Positions 8,925 to 17,060 of a DNA stretch of 64,000 bases are shown here, piece after piece. Origin of the DNA: Rhizobacter koreensis (GTDB lineage Bacteria > Pseudomonadota > Gammaproteobacteria > Burkholderiales > Burkholderiaceae_C); contig NZ_JABWMJ010000004.1 in assembly GCF_013366375.1 (NCBI RefSeq), positions 124,001 through 188,000 on the forward strand. Reading direction: 5' to 3'. The notes beneath the pieces are model-generated. The model was given only the letters and a program-made list of their open reading frames with translations. It was not told where the DNA came from and made no database searches. Both the position numbers and the translations under genes were made by a program. Within the stretch, counting starts at the first letter, position 1. Every line of letters begins with the position of its first letter.

Positions 8925-9677
8925 TCACCCGATGAACGCGCCCCCGTTCACGTCGACGCAGACGCCGGTGATGTAGCCGGCGCCGTCGGACGCCAGAAAG
9001 CGTGCAGTGGCGGCAATCTCGTCGACGCTGCCGAGGCGCTGCGCGGGGATCGCGGCGACCGACGCCCGGATCACGTCGGGCGACGACTGGTTCGAGAGCG
9101 GCGTCTCGATGCGCCCGGGTGCGATGCAGTTGGCGGTGATGCCGTGCGCCGCGTAGCTGCCGGCGATCTGCCGCGTCAGGCCGATCAGGCCGGCCTTCGA
9201 GGCCGAGTAGTGCATGCCGGCCGGCGCAATGAACGTGCGGCCGGCGCGCGAGGCGATGTTGATGATGCGACCCCAGCCGCGCCGCTGCATGCCTGGCACC
9301 AGCTCGCGGCAGAGGATGAACGGCGCGGTGAGGTTGACGCGCAGCACCTGCTCCCATTGCGCCGTGTCGATGTCGGGCAGCGCGTAGTGGCCGCCGCCGC
9401 GCTTGGGGTGCACGCCGGCGTTGTTGACGAGAACGTCGCAGCCGCCGTCGGCGTCGAGCGCCGCGGCAAGCGCGAGCAGCTGCGTCTCGTCGGCCACGTC
9501 GACCACGTGGCCGCTGGCGCGCAGGCCTTCGGCGACCAGGCGGGCGGTGGCTTCGAGCACCGCCTCGCTGCGGTCGGCCAGGACGACGTGGAGGCCGTCG
9601 CGCGCCAGGGCGCCGGCAATGGCCAGACCGATGCCGCCCGCCGCCCCGGTGACCAGCGCGTGGCGCGGTGGGCTCAC
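8925..9677 (-). CDS. Short-chain dehydrogenase/reductase (SDR)
   Basis: Classical SDR of 250 residues with TGAAGGIG, NNAG, INIASRAGR and YSASK (catalytic Tyr and Lys). The GTG start at 9677 overlaps the stop of the upstream Bug gene by four bases, so the two are one transcription unit. It probably acts on the substrate imported with the help of that receptor, or on a downstream hydroxyacid or CoA ester. It converges on its paralog at 8145-8906, leaving 18 bases between the stops. Confidence 0.88.
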   Translation of the reverse strand: MSPPRHALVTGAAGGIGLAIAGALARDGLHVVLADRSEAVLEATARLVAEGLRASGHVVDVADETQLLALAAALDADGGCDVLVNNAGVHPKRGGGHYALPDIDTAQWEQVLRVNLTAPFILCRELVPGMQRRGWGRIINIASRAGRTFIAPAGMHYSASKAGLIGLTRQIAGSYAAHGITANCIAPGRIETPLSNQSSPDVIRASVAAIPAQRLGSVDEIAATARFLASDGAGYITGVCVDVNGGAFIG

Positions 9678-10642
9678 AGCTTGACGCGCCCGCTTTCGAC
9701 GAGCTTGCGGGTCTGCGCCATCTGCTCGGTCATGAAGGTACGCAGACGCGCTGGGCCCCACGGCAGCGGGTCGAAGCCGAGCTCGTGGAGGCGCGGCGGA
9801 ACGTCGGGAAGGGCGAGGATTCGCGCCATTTCCGCAGCCACCTTGTCGACGATCGGCTGCGGGGTGGCGGCAGGGGCGAAGAGGGCGCCCCAGCCCGGCA
9901 TGTTGACGCTGGGATAGCCGGTCTCGGCGAAGGTCGGCACGTCCTTGTAGCGCACGAAGCGCTGCGGGCTCGACACGGCGAGCGGAACGATCTTGTCGGG
10001 GTAACGGGACACCGCGCCGACCGAGGTGATCGCGGCGTCGATCTGGCCGCCGAGCAGGTCCTGGATCGCGGGTGCCTCGCCCTTGTACGGCACGTGGGTC
10101 ACGTCGATGCCCGCCGCGCCGTTCAGCAGCTCGCCGACGAAATGACCGCCCGAGCCCTGCCCGTACGAGCCGTAGGTGAGCTTGCCCGGCCGCGACTTGG
10201 CGAGCGTCACGTACTCGGCCAGCGTCTTGACGCCGAGCGACGAGCGCACGCCGATCGCGATCGGCGTCAGCGCCAGCATGCACACGGGCGCCAGCTCCTC
10301 GAGCTTGTAGCCCGGGTTCGGCATCAGCACGACGTTGCTGATGAGCGCGCTGTAGCCCAGCACCAGCGTGTGTCCGTCGGGAGGCGCCTTGGCGACGGTG
10401 GTGGCGGCGATCGCGCCCGAGGCACCGGGCTTGGATTCGACGATCACCGGCTGGCCCCAGCTCGCGGTCAGCTTCTCGCCGATCACCCGCATCATGGCGT
10501 CGTGACCGCCACCGGCCGGCGTCGGGATCACCACCTTGATCAACGCGTTGGGGTAACCGGGCTGCGCCAGGCTCGCCGGCAGCGTGAACACCGTCAGCAG
10601 GCCGGCGGCTGACTTGAGAGTGGCGCGACGCGACGGGTTCAT
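9674..10642 (-). CDS. Bug-family tripartite tricarboxylate receptor
   Basis: Periplasmic solute-binding protein of 322 residues, with an N-terminal signal (MNPSRRATLKSAAGLL, then hydrophobic to LAQP). Two basic residues near the front could make it a Tat substrate. Family marks are IKVVIPTPAGGG, VIVESKPGASG, KAPPDGHTLV, GKLTYGSYG and HVPYKGE. It is the first gene of a two-gene unit with the SDR at 8925. A GntR-type box 30 bases upstream (10672-10682) overlaps a possible -10 (TATGGT read leftward), so its expression is probably controlled there. Confidence 0.9.
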   Translation of the reverse strand: MNPSRRATLKSAAGLLTVFTLPASLAQPGYPNALIKVVIPTPAGGGHDAMMRVIGEKLTASWGQPVIVESKPGASGAIAATTVAKAPPDGHTLVLGYSALISNVVLMPNPGYKLEELAPVCMLALTPIAIGVRSSLGVKTLAEYVTLAKSRPGKLTYGSYGQGSGGHFVGELLNGAAGIDVTHVPYKGEAPAIQDLLGGQIDAAITSVGAVSRYPDKIVPLAVSSPQRFVRYKDVPTFAETGYPSVNMPGWGALFAPAATPQPIVDKVAAEMARILALPDVPPRLHELGFDPLPWGPARLRTFMTEQMAQTRKLVESGRVKL

Positions 10643-10671
10643 GGCTGGATCTCCTGCCGAGTGGATCTCAT

Positions 10672-10682
10672 TGGTTGAACCA
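10672..10682. promoter_or_regulatory. GntR/FadR-type operator, exact TGGTNNNACCA
   Basis: TGGTTGAACCA within ATTGGTTGAACCATAT, 30 bases upstream of the leftward Bug gene. Read leftward, the palindrome begins inside a TATGGT that can serve as the -10. Confidence 0.75.
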
Positions 10683-10775
10683 TATTGTTCCGATGCCGCG
10701 CCGTCAATGGGGTGACGCCCGAGCCGCGGCAGCGCGTCACGGGCGCGGCCGGCGCGAACGCGGTGGTCGCGAGAC

Positions 10776-11660
10776 TCAGCGCTCGTCGCAAGCGCCGAAC
10801 GGCGGGTCCGTGCGCCACGGTTCGGGCGCCGCGAACGCCTCGCTCACCCGCCCTTCGAAGGCGGGCTTGCGCTTGGCGGCGAATGCGGCGACGCCCTCGC
10901 GTGCGTCGGCGGACGCGCCGCGCTCGGCGATCAAGCGGCTCTCGAGGCGGTGCGCGGCCATCGGGTGGTTGGCGCCCAGCATCCGCCACATCAGCTGGCG
11001 CGTCAGCGCGACGGACACGGGGGCGGTGTTTTCGGCAATCTCGAGCGCGGCGGCGCGCGCGGCGCCGCGCAGCTCGTCCGCCGGGACGAGGCGCTGCACC
11101 AGACCGCCGGCGAGCGCCTCGGCCCCCGTGACGAGGCGCCCGCTCAGCGACCACTCGAGCGCCCGACCGATGCCGACGACGCGTGGCAGGAACCAGCTCG
11201 CGCAGGCGTCGGGCACGATGCCGCGGCGCGCATAGACGAAGCCGAATCGCGCGCCGTCGGCGGCGATGCGCAGATCCATCGGCAGCGTCATCGCGGCGCC
11301 GATGCCGACCGCGGCGCCGTTCACCGCGGCGATCAGCGGCTTGGTGCTCGCGAAGAGGCGCAGCGCGAGCACGCCGCCGCCGTCGCGGTCGGGCTCGTCG
11401 ACGGCATCGTCGGCGCGGTTCGCGGGGTCGAACGATGCCGGGCCGCCGGCGAGGTCGAAGCCGGCGCAGAACGCGCGCGTGCCGGCGCCGGTGAAGACGA
11501 CCGCCCGCACCGCGTCGTCGCCGTCGGCGAGGTCGAGCACGCGGCAGAGCTCGCGCCGCATGGTCCGCGTCATCGCGTTCATGTGGTCGGCGCGGTCGAG
11601 CGTGATCGTCAGGACGGGACCGTCCAGTTCCCAGCGCAGGGTTTCGAACGAGGGTGGCAT
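10776..11660 (-). CDS. Crotonase-family enoyl-CoA hydratase/isomerase, PaaG-like active site
   Basis: A 294-residue crotonase with FCAGFDLAGG for the oxyanion hole. The two hydratase glutamates are absent: the first site reads AVGIGAAMTL, and the second region reads GIVPDACASWFLPRVVG. An Asp in VPD followed by W-LPR is the pattern of PaaG-type isomerases, so double-bond migration or another crotonase reaction is likelier than plain hydration. There is an insertion with GGPASFDPANRADD near residue 75. ATG 11660 begins the conserved domain. It is divergent from the Bug gene at 11838 with a GntR box between. Confidence 0.82.
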   Translation of the reverse strand: MPPSFETLRWELDGPVLTITLDRADHMNAMTRTMRRELCRVLDLADGDDAVRAVVFTGAGTRAFCAGFDLAGGPASFDPANRADDAVDEPDRDGGGVLALRLFASTKPLIAAVNGAAVGIGAAMTLPMDLRIAADGARFGFVYARRGIVPDACASWFLPRVVGIGRALEWSLSGRLVTGAEALAGGLVQRLVPADELRGAARAAALEIAENTAPVSVALTRQLMWRMLGANHPMAAHRLESRLIAERGASADAREGVAAFAAKRKPAFEGRVSEAFAAPEPWRTDPPFGACDER

Positions 11661-11809
11661 GGCTCGGGCGTCGTCGATACGGCTGCGCGATCGTAGGTGC
11701 GCGCGGCCAGGCGCGAGGTGGGGATCGCCCGCAGTTCGACATTCGTCCACAAGCGAGGATTCGCGTTTTCCACGAGAACCGGATTGCAGTCGATCGATAG
11801 AGTCGCGAA

Positions 11810-11820
11810 TGGTCCGACCA
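11810..11820. promoter_or_regulatory. GntR/FadR-type operator, exact TGGTNNNACCA
   Basis: TGGTCCGACCA in the divergent region between the crotonase (start 11660) and the Bug gene (start 11838). It ends five bases before the AGGAGG ribosome site of the Bug gene, so it should lie at or just after that gene's transcription start. Confidence 0.75.
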
Positions 11821-11837
11821 ACGCCAGGAGGCTGCCG

Positions 11838-12842
11838 ATGTACGCTCGCACACGAATGCCGGGAGCCCGCGTGCTGGCGCGGTGGGCGGCACCGCTCGCG
11901 CTCGCCTTCGGCGTGCTCGCCGCCCCCAACGCCCACGCGCAGAACAGCGCGGCCGGCGAACCGACGCGCCTCATCGTCGGTTTCGCGGCCGGAGGCGGCA
12001 CCGACGTCGCCGCGCGATTGGTGGCGGAGCCGCTCGCGAAGAAGCTCGGCACCACGATCGTCGTCGACAACAAGCCGGGCGGTGGCGGCGTGCTCGCGAT
12101 GACCGAGCTGAAGAAGAGCGCGCCCGACGGCCGCACGCTGCTGATGAGCTCGACCGGCACCCTCGTCATGCTGCCGCACCTGCAGAAGGTGCCGTTCGAC
12201 ATCCAGAAGGACATCACCTACCTCGGCACCGTGGTGCAGTACCCGCTGGTGATCGTGGTGCCGCCGCAGCTCGGGGTGCGCACGCTGCGCGACTTCGTCG
12301 CCTACAGCAAGCGCAACCCCGGCAAGCTCGCGTACTCGTCGGCCGGCATCGGCACCGGCAACCATTTCGCGGCCGAGGTGCTGAAGAAGGAGACCGGCAT
12401 CGACATCGCGCACGTGCCGTACAAGAGCGACGGCGCCGCGCTGCCCGACCTGATGGAAGGGCGCGTGCAGATGCACGTCATCAACATCCAGGTCGCGCTG
12501 CAGCACATCAAGAGCGGCAAGCTGGTCGCCCTGGCGGTCACCGGGGCGTCGCGCCTCCCGGACCTGCCCGACGTGCCGACCGTCGCCGAGGCCGGCTACC
12601 CGGCGGTCGAGCAGGCGCCGTGGACCGCGGTCATCGGCCCTGCGGGCATCCCGCCGGACACCGCAGCGCGCATTTCAGCGGCGCTCGCCGAGGTGCTCGC
12701 CGACCCCGAGCTGCGCAAGAAGTTCGCCGCGCTCGGGCAGGACGTCGCGCCCCGCAACCCCGCCGAGACGCGCACCTTCGTCGGTCGCGAGTACGAGCGC
12801 TACAAGGCGGTCGCGGCGGCCGCCAACATGAAGGTCGAATAG
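11838..12842 (+). CDS. Bug-family tripartite tricarboxylate receptor
   Basis: Periplasmic receptor of 334 residues. ATG 11838 has a strong AGGAGG site seven bases upstream. The signal peptide has an Arg-rich start, a hydrophobic core (APLALAFGVLAAP) and AHAQN cleavage. Family marks are RLIVGFAAGGGTD, IVVDNKPGGGG, KSAPDGRTLL, GKLAYSSAG and HVPYKSDG. It is followed two bases later by a 3-hydroxyisobutyrate-dehydrogenase-like gene and then, by overlap, a second Bug gene. The three make one rightward operon below the box at 11810. Confidence 0.9.
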   Translation: MYARTRMPGARVLARWAAPLALAFGVLAAPNAHAQNSAAGEPTRLIVGFAAGGGTDVAARLVAEPLAKKLGTTIVVDNKPGGGGVLAMTELKKSAPDGRTLLMSSTGTLVMLPHLQKVPFDIQKDITYLGTVVQYPLVIVVPPQLGVRTLRDFVAYSKRNPGKLAYSSAGIGTGNHFAAEVLKKETGIDIAHVPYKSDGAALPDLMEGRVQMHVINIQVALQHIKSGKLVALAVTGASRLPDLPDVPTVAEAGYPAVEQAPWTAVIGPAGIPPDTAARISAALAEVLADPELRKKFAALGQDVAPRNPAETRTFVGREYERYKAVAAAANMKVE

Positions 12843-12844
12843 GC

Positions 12845-13786
12845 GTGGCGGCATCCGGCGAAGCCCCCGTGCGGCGTGTCGGCTGGGCGGGCCTCGGCGC
12901 GATCGGAGCGCCGATGGCCGAGCGCGTGCTCGCTGCGGGATTCGAGCTGCACGTGTGGAATCGCAGCCCCGCCAAGGCGATGGGGCTCGTTGCCGCGGGT
13001 GCGCATCTGGCGCCGAGCCCGGCGGCGCTTGCCGAGCGCGTCCAGCTGCTGTGCCTGTGCGTGACGGACGACGCGGCGATCGAGACGCTGATGTTCGGGC
13101 CGGGCGGCGTCGCGGCCGCGCCGCATGCCGGTCTGCTGGTCGCCGACCACTCGACGATCCACCCGTTGGCGACCCGCCGCATCGCCGAGCGCGCGCGCCG
13201 CGAGGCCGGCATCGAGTGGGTCGACGCGCCGGTCTCGGGCGGGCCGGTCGGCGCGCGCGAAGGCTCGCTCGCGGTGTTCGCCGGCGGCGACGCCGCCGCG
13301 GTCGAGCGCGCGCGGCCCGTGCTGATGAGCTTCGCGAGCCGGGTCACGCACCTGGGAGCCACCGGCAGCGGCCAGGTCGGCAAGGCCTGCAACCAGATGA
13401 TCAGCTTCGGCACCTGCGCAGTGCTCGCCGAGGCGCTGCACCTCGCGGCGCGGCTCGGTCTCGACGTCGCACGGCTGCCCCAGGCGATCGAAGGCGGGCT
13501 CGCCGACTCCGCGGTGCTGCGCCGCTACGCGCCGCAGATGCTCGGCGGCGAGCTGATCGGGTCGAGCTTCAACGCGCTCAAGGACCTCGAGATCGCACTC
13601 GAGCTCGGCCGCAGCGCGACCGCGGCGATGCCGATGACGGGCGTGCTGGCCTCGCTGCACCGCCTCGTGGTCGCGCGCGGCCACCACGCGCTCGGCATGG
13701 CCGGCCCCTTGCGGCTCTACACCGACGAGCCGCTCGTCGAGCTGGCTGCTGCACACACCGCAGCGACAGGAGGAAACCGACCATGA
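12845..13786 (+). CDS. NAD(P)-dependent 3-hydroxyisobutyrate/2-hydroxy-3-oxopropionate dehydrogenase family protein
   Basis: A beta-hydroxyacid dehydrogenase of 313 residues. The nucleotide-binding start is VGWAGLGAIGAPMAERVL, the substrate loop is DAPVSGGPVGAREG, and the catalytic lysine motif is GSGQVGKACNQM. The family oxidises 3-hydroxy acids such as 3-hydroxyisobutyrate, tartronate semialdehyde or related compounds. GTG 12845 is two bases after the Bug stop; GTG 12869 is an alternative closer to the Rossmann motif. The stop overlaps the next Bug start by four bases (ATGA). A receptor-dehydrogenase-receptor order suggests a hydroxyacid substrate, which is inference only. Confidence 0.85.
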   Translation: MAASGEAPVRRVGWAGLGAIGAPMAERVLAAGFELHVWNRSPAKAMGLVAAGAHLAPSPAALAERVQLLCLCVTDDAAIETLMFGPGGVAAAPHAGLLVADHSTIHPLATRRIAERARREAGIEWVDAPVSGGPVGAREGSLAVFAGGDAAAVERARPVLMSFASRVTHLGATGSGQVGKACNQMISFGTCAVLAEALHLAARLGLDVARLPQAIEGGLADSAVLRRYAPQMLGGELIGSSFNALKDLEIALELGRSATAAMPMTGVLASLHRLVVARGHHALGMAGPLRLYTDEPLVELAAAHTAATGGNRP

Positions 13787-14763
13787 ACGGCATCGATCGA
13801 CGCGGCGCGCTGGCGCTCGGGCTGGCCGCCGGTAGCGGCTTCTTCGCCGGACCGGCGCGTGCGGCATACCCTGACCGCCTGATCACGCTGATCGTGCCCT
13901 ACGCGCCCGGCGGGCTCGGCACCACGTTCGGGAACTTCGTGAGCGAACACCTCAGCCAGGGGCTCGGTCAGCGCGTGATCGTGGACTACAAGCCGGGCGC
14001 GAACGGCGGCCTCGGTGCCGCGATGGTGGCGAAGGCGCCGCCCGACGGCTACACGCTGTTGATGGCGGTCAACAGCACGATGGCCATCAACCCCAACCTC
14101 TACGAGAAGCCGGGCTACGACCCGATTCGCGACTTCACGCCGGTCGCGATGGTCTACACGTCGTCGAACATCCTGGTGGTGAACCCGAAGAGCCCGTTCC
14201 ATTCGGTCAAGGACGTCATCGCCGCGGCGCGTGCCCAGCCCGGCAAGCTCACCTACGGGTCGTCCGGGCACGGGGGAACGCCGCACCTTTCCGGCGAGAT
14301 GTTCAACCTGCTCGCCAAGGTCGAGACCACGCACGTGCCGTACAAGGGCGCCGGCCCGGCGATGATCGACGTGATGGGCGGCCAGATCGACATGATCTTC
14401 GGCGACACGTCGTCGCTGCCGCACATCGCCGCCGGCAAACTGCGCGGGCTCGCGGTAACCGGCGCTCGGCGGCTCGGCGCGGCGCCCGACCTGCCGACCA
14501 TGGAAGAGGAGGGCCTGCCGGGCTTCGTCGTCACCACCTGGTACAGCCTGATGGCGCCGGCCGGCACGCCCGCCGACGCGGTCGAGCGCATCGGGCGCGA
14601 GGTCGCGCGCTTCCTCGCGCTGCCGGCAGCGCGGGCGCGCATGCGCGACATCGCGGTCGATCCCGCGGAGGACACCAGCCCGAAGTACCTCGAGAGCGTG
14701 CTGCGCAGCGACCTCGCCAAGTGGCGCCGCTTCATCGGCGAGAAGGGGATCCGGATCAACTGA
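13783..14763 (+). CDS. Bug-family tripartite tricarboxylate receptor
   Basis: Periplasmic receptor of 326 residues whose start ATG 13783 overlaps the previous stop (ATGA). The signal peptide is short, with two arginines followed by LALGLAAGSGFFAGPARAA. Family marks are ITLIVPYAPGGLG, IVDYKPGANGG, KAPPDGYTLLM, GKLTYGSSG and HVPYKGAGP. The gene is the third of the operon beginning at 11838. A cluster holding two different Bug receptors in one operon is unusual. The gene converges on another Bug gene at 14867. Confidence 0.9.
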   Translation: MNGIDRRGALALGLAAGSGFFAGPARAAYPDRLITLIVPYAPGGLGTTFGNFVSEHLSQGLGQRVIVDYKPGANGGLGAAMVAKAPPDGYTLLMAVNSTMAINPNLYEKPGYDPIRDFTPVAMVYTSSNILVVNPKSPFHSVKDVIAAARAQPGKLTYGSSGHGGTPHLSGEMFNLLAKVETTHVPYKGAGPAMIDVMGGQIDMIFGDTSSLPHIAAGKLRGLAVTGARRLGAAPDLPTMEEEGLPGFVVTTWYSLMAPAGTPADAVERIGREVARFLALPAARARMRDIAVDPAEDTSPKYLESVLRSDLAKWRRFIGEKGIRIN

Positions 14764-14866
14764 CGCCTGCGCGCCGGTCGCGATCGCACCGCCTGGACCG
14801 GACGCGGACGGTGCCCTCGTGGCCGCGCGGCGGCCGCATGGAACGCGTTGCCGCGGCGCCCGCGCC

Positions 14867-15835
14867 TTACTCCTGCGGAATGTGGTGCTGCTTGACGAGT
14901 GCGCGGGTTTGCTCGATGCCCTTGGCGACGATGGCGCCGAGCTCGGCCGGCGTCGTCGTGACCTGCGACACCCCGTTCGCGACGAACAGCTCGTCGATGC
15001 CCGGCTCGGCGAGCGCGCGCTTGAACGCCTGGTAGAGCCGGTCGACCACGTCGGGCGGGGTTCCCGCGGGGGCGAAGACCCCCCACCAGGCGCTGGCGGT
15101 GTAGCCAGGCAGGGTCTCCGCGATCGGCGCGACCCCCGGCAGCAGCTTGTAGGGGCCCGGCGTGCCGACGCCGAGCAGCTTCAGGCGCCCCGCCTGCACG
15201 TGCTGCATCAGCGTGGTCGACGACGTGTTGAGGGCGAGCGGCGTGTGGCCGCCGAGCGCCGCGGTGAGGGCGGGGCCCTGGCCGGCGTACGGGATCTGGC
15301 TGATCCTGATGCCGGCGGCGCCGGCGAGCGCGTAGGCCCCGAGCTTGACGCTCGATCCGGTCACCGAGAGGTCGACGCCCTGGGGCTGCGACTTCGCGTA
15401 GGCGACGAAGCTCTTCATGTCGCTGGCCGGGAAGCTCGGGTGCGCGAACAGGACCAGCGGCGACTCGCCGATCATCGTGACCGGCGCGAACGCGGTGCGC
15501 GGGTCGTACGGGGTCTGCGGCGAGAGCACCGGGATCTCGGTGAGCGAGCCTTGGGTGGTGAGGAGCAGCGTGTAGCCGTCGGGTGCCGCGCGCGCGACCT
15601 CGGCGGCGCCGATCGCGCCGAGCGCACCGGTCTTGTTCTCGATGATGATCTGCTGGCCGAGCGCGGTCGAGAGCGGCTTGGCGAGCGCACGCGCCATCAC
15701 GTCACTGGTGCCGCCGGCGGCGAAGTTGACGACCAGGCGGATCGGCTTGGTCGGGTAGCGCTGGGCGGCTGCCGGGCCGGCGGCGAGCGCCAGCAGCGCG
15801 GCGGCGGTCAGCAGGCTTCGACGCGAGAGGGCCAT
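14867..15835 (-). CDS. Bug-family tripartite tricarboxylate receptor
   Basis: Periplasmic receptor of 322 residues. Two adjacent ATGs (15838 and 15835) exist; the GAGGAG site is two bases before the first and five before the second, so 15835 is preferred. The signal peptide is SRRSLLTAAALLALAAGPAA followed by AQR. Family marks are IRLVVNFAAGGTSD, IIIENKTGALG, AAPDGYTLLL and IPYAGQG. It is transcribed divergently from the Bug gene at 16053, and each has its own GntR box in the shared 217-base region. Confidence 0.9.
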   Translation of the reverse strand: MALSRRSLLTAAALLALAAGPAAAQRYPTKPIRLVVNFAAGGTSDVMARALAKPLSTALGQQIIIENKTGALGAIGAAEVARAAPDGYTLLLTTQGSLTEIPVLSPQTPYDPRTAFAPVTMIGESPLVLFAHPSFPASDMKSFVAYAKSQPQGVDLSVTGSSVKLGAYALAGAAGIRISQIPYAGQGPALTAALGGHTPLALNTSSTTLMQHVQAGRLKLLGVGTPGPYKLLPGVAPIAETLPGYTASAWWGVFAPAGTPPDVVDRLYQAFKRALAEPGIDELFVANGVSQVTTTPAELGAIVAKGIEQTRALVKQHHIPQE

Positions 15836-15890
15836 CATGTCTCCTCGGCTGTATGCAGGCGCGATGCCTCCCCGGCAGCCGCGTTGCAAA

Positions 15891-15901
15891 TGGTATGACC
15901 A
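15891..15901. promoter_or_regulatory. GntR/FadR-type operator, exact TGGTNNNACCA
   Basis: TGGTATGACCA, 56 bases upstream of the leftward Bug start at 15835. It is one of two boxes in this divergent region. Confidence 0.7.
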
Positions 15902-15947
15902 AGCTCCGGGTGCGTCAACGCGGCCGCGCCCGATGCGCGCGCGGCGC

Positions 15948-15987
15948 TTGATCGGCCGGTCCGGATGCCGTGATAATGGTCAGACCA
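15948..15987 (+). promoter_or_regulatory. Sigma70-like promoter with overlapping GntR/FadR-type operator
   Basis: TTGATC at 15948-15953, an 18-base spacer and GATAAT at 15972-15977 form a good promoter for the Bug gene starting at 16053. The exact box TGGTCAGACCA at 15977-15987 begins on the last base of the -10, so a bound protein would cover the -10 and start site. Repression is the natural inference. Confidence 0.65.
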
Positions 15988-16052
15988 TAGTTCACCGACG
16001 CGCCCGCCAGCGGCGGCGCGCCGGCGCGGCGGCACCGGGAAGGGGAGACGTC

Positions 16053-17027
16053 ATGCCGAAGATCGTCCTGGCCGCTGCCTTCTCGGGCCTGCTTCTGCTC
16101 GCCGGCGGCGCCGGCGCGCAGTCCTTCCCGACCAAGCAGGTGCGGCTCGTCATCGCGTTCCCCCCGGGCGGCGCGACCGACGTCGTCGGCCGCATCCTGG
16201 CCAGGCGCCTGTCCGACGAGTTCGGGCAGCAGGTGATCGTGGACAACCGTGCGGGTGCCGGGGGCGGCCTCGGCACCCAGTCCGTCGCCAGGTCCGAGCC
16301 CGACGGCCACACCCTCGTCTTCACGGTCGCGGGTCCGATCACCGCGGTGCCGCACGTCAACAAGGACGTCGGCTACCGGATGAGCGACCTCGCGCCGATC
16401 GCGATCGTGTTCCGCTCGCCGCTGCTGCTGGTCGTGCCGTCGACGTCGCCGATCAGGACGCTGCCGGACCTGCTGGTGCGCGGCAAGCCGGCCAACGGCC
16501 AGCCGGCGGCGTACGGCTCGTCGGGCGTGGGCGCGCTCTCGCATCTCGGGTCCGAGATGCTCAACGTCGCCGCCGGCACCTCGTTCGTTCACGTGCCGTA
16601 CAAGGGCACGCCGGGCACCCTGCAGGCGCTGCTCGCGGGCGACATCCAGTGGGCCCTCGCGACCGGCAACGACTCCAAAGGCAACCTCGAGGCCGGCAAG
16701 CTGCGCCCGCTGGCGGTGATGAGCGAGAAGCGCAGCGCGCTGTTTCCGAGCGTTCCGTCGATGGCCGAGCTCGGCCTCGAGGGCCTCGACCTCGACACCT
16801 GGTTCGGCCTTTTCGCACCGGCCCGGACGCCGCAGCCGACGCTCGACCTCCTGCACCGCACGGTGAAGAAGATCCTCGGCGAGCCAGAGTTCGCCGCCCG
16901 CATGCGCGAGCTTGGCGGCGAGACGCCGACCGACGCCAACACGCCGGCGGCGATCACCGCCGGCCTGCAGAAGGAATCGGCCGAGCTGCAGCGCATCGTC
17001 AAGGTGCTCGACATCAAGGCGAACTGA
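16053..17027 (+). CDS. Bug-family tripartite tricarboxylate receptor
   Basis: Periplasmic receptor of 324 residues. ATG 16053 follows a GGGGAG ribosome site. The signal peptide is MPKIVLAAAFSGLLLLAGGAGAQ. Family marks are VRLVIAFPPGGATD, VIVDNRAGAGGG, SEPDGHTLVF, AYGSSGVG and HVPYKGTPG. It heads a rightward unit that continues 33 bases later with the FAD-dependent oxidoreductase at 17061, the SDR remnant and the EthD protein. Confidence 0.9.
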   Translation: MPKIVLAAAFSGLLLLAGGAGAQSFPTKQVRLVIAFPPGGATDVVGRILARRLSDEFGQQVIVDNRAGAGGGLGTQSVARSEPDGHTLVFTVAGPITAVPHVNKDVGYRMSDLAPIAIVFRSPLLLVVPSTSPIRTLPDLLVRGKPANGQPAAYGSSGVGALSHLGSEMLNVAAGTSFVHVPYKGTPGTLQALLAGDIQWALATGNDSKGNLEAGKLRPLAVMSEKRSALFPSVPSMAELGLEGLDLDTWFGLFAPARTPQPTLDLLHRTVKKILGEPEFAARMRELGGETPTDANTPAAITAGLQKESAELQRIVKVLDIKAN

Positions 17028-17060
17028 CGCGGTCTGCGCACTGCGATTGAAGGCTCCCAC

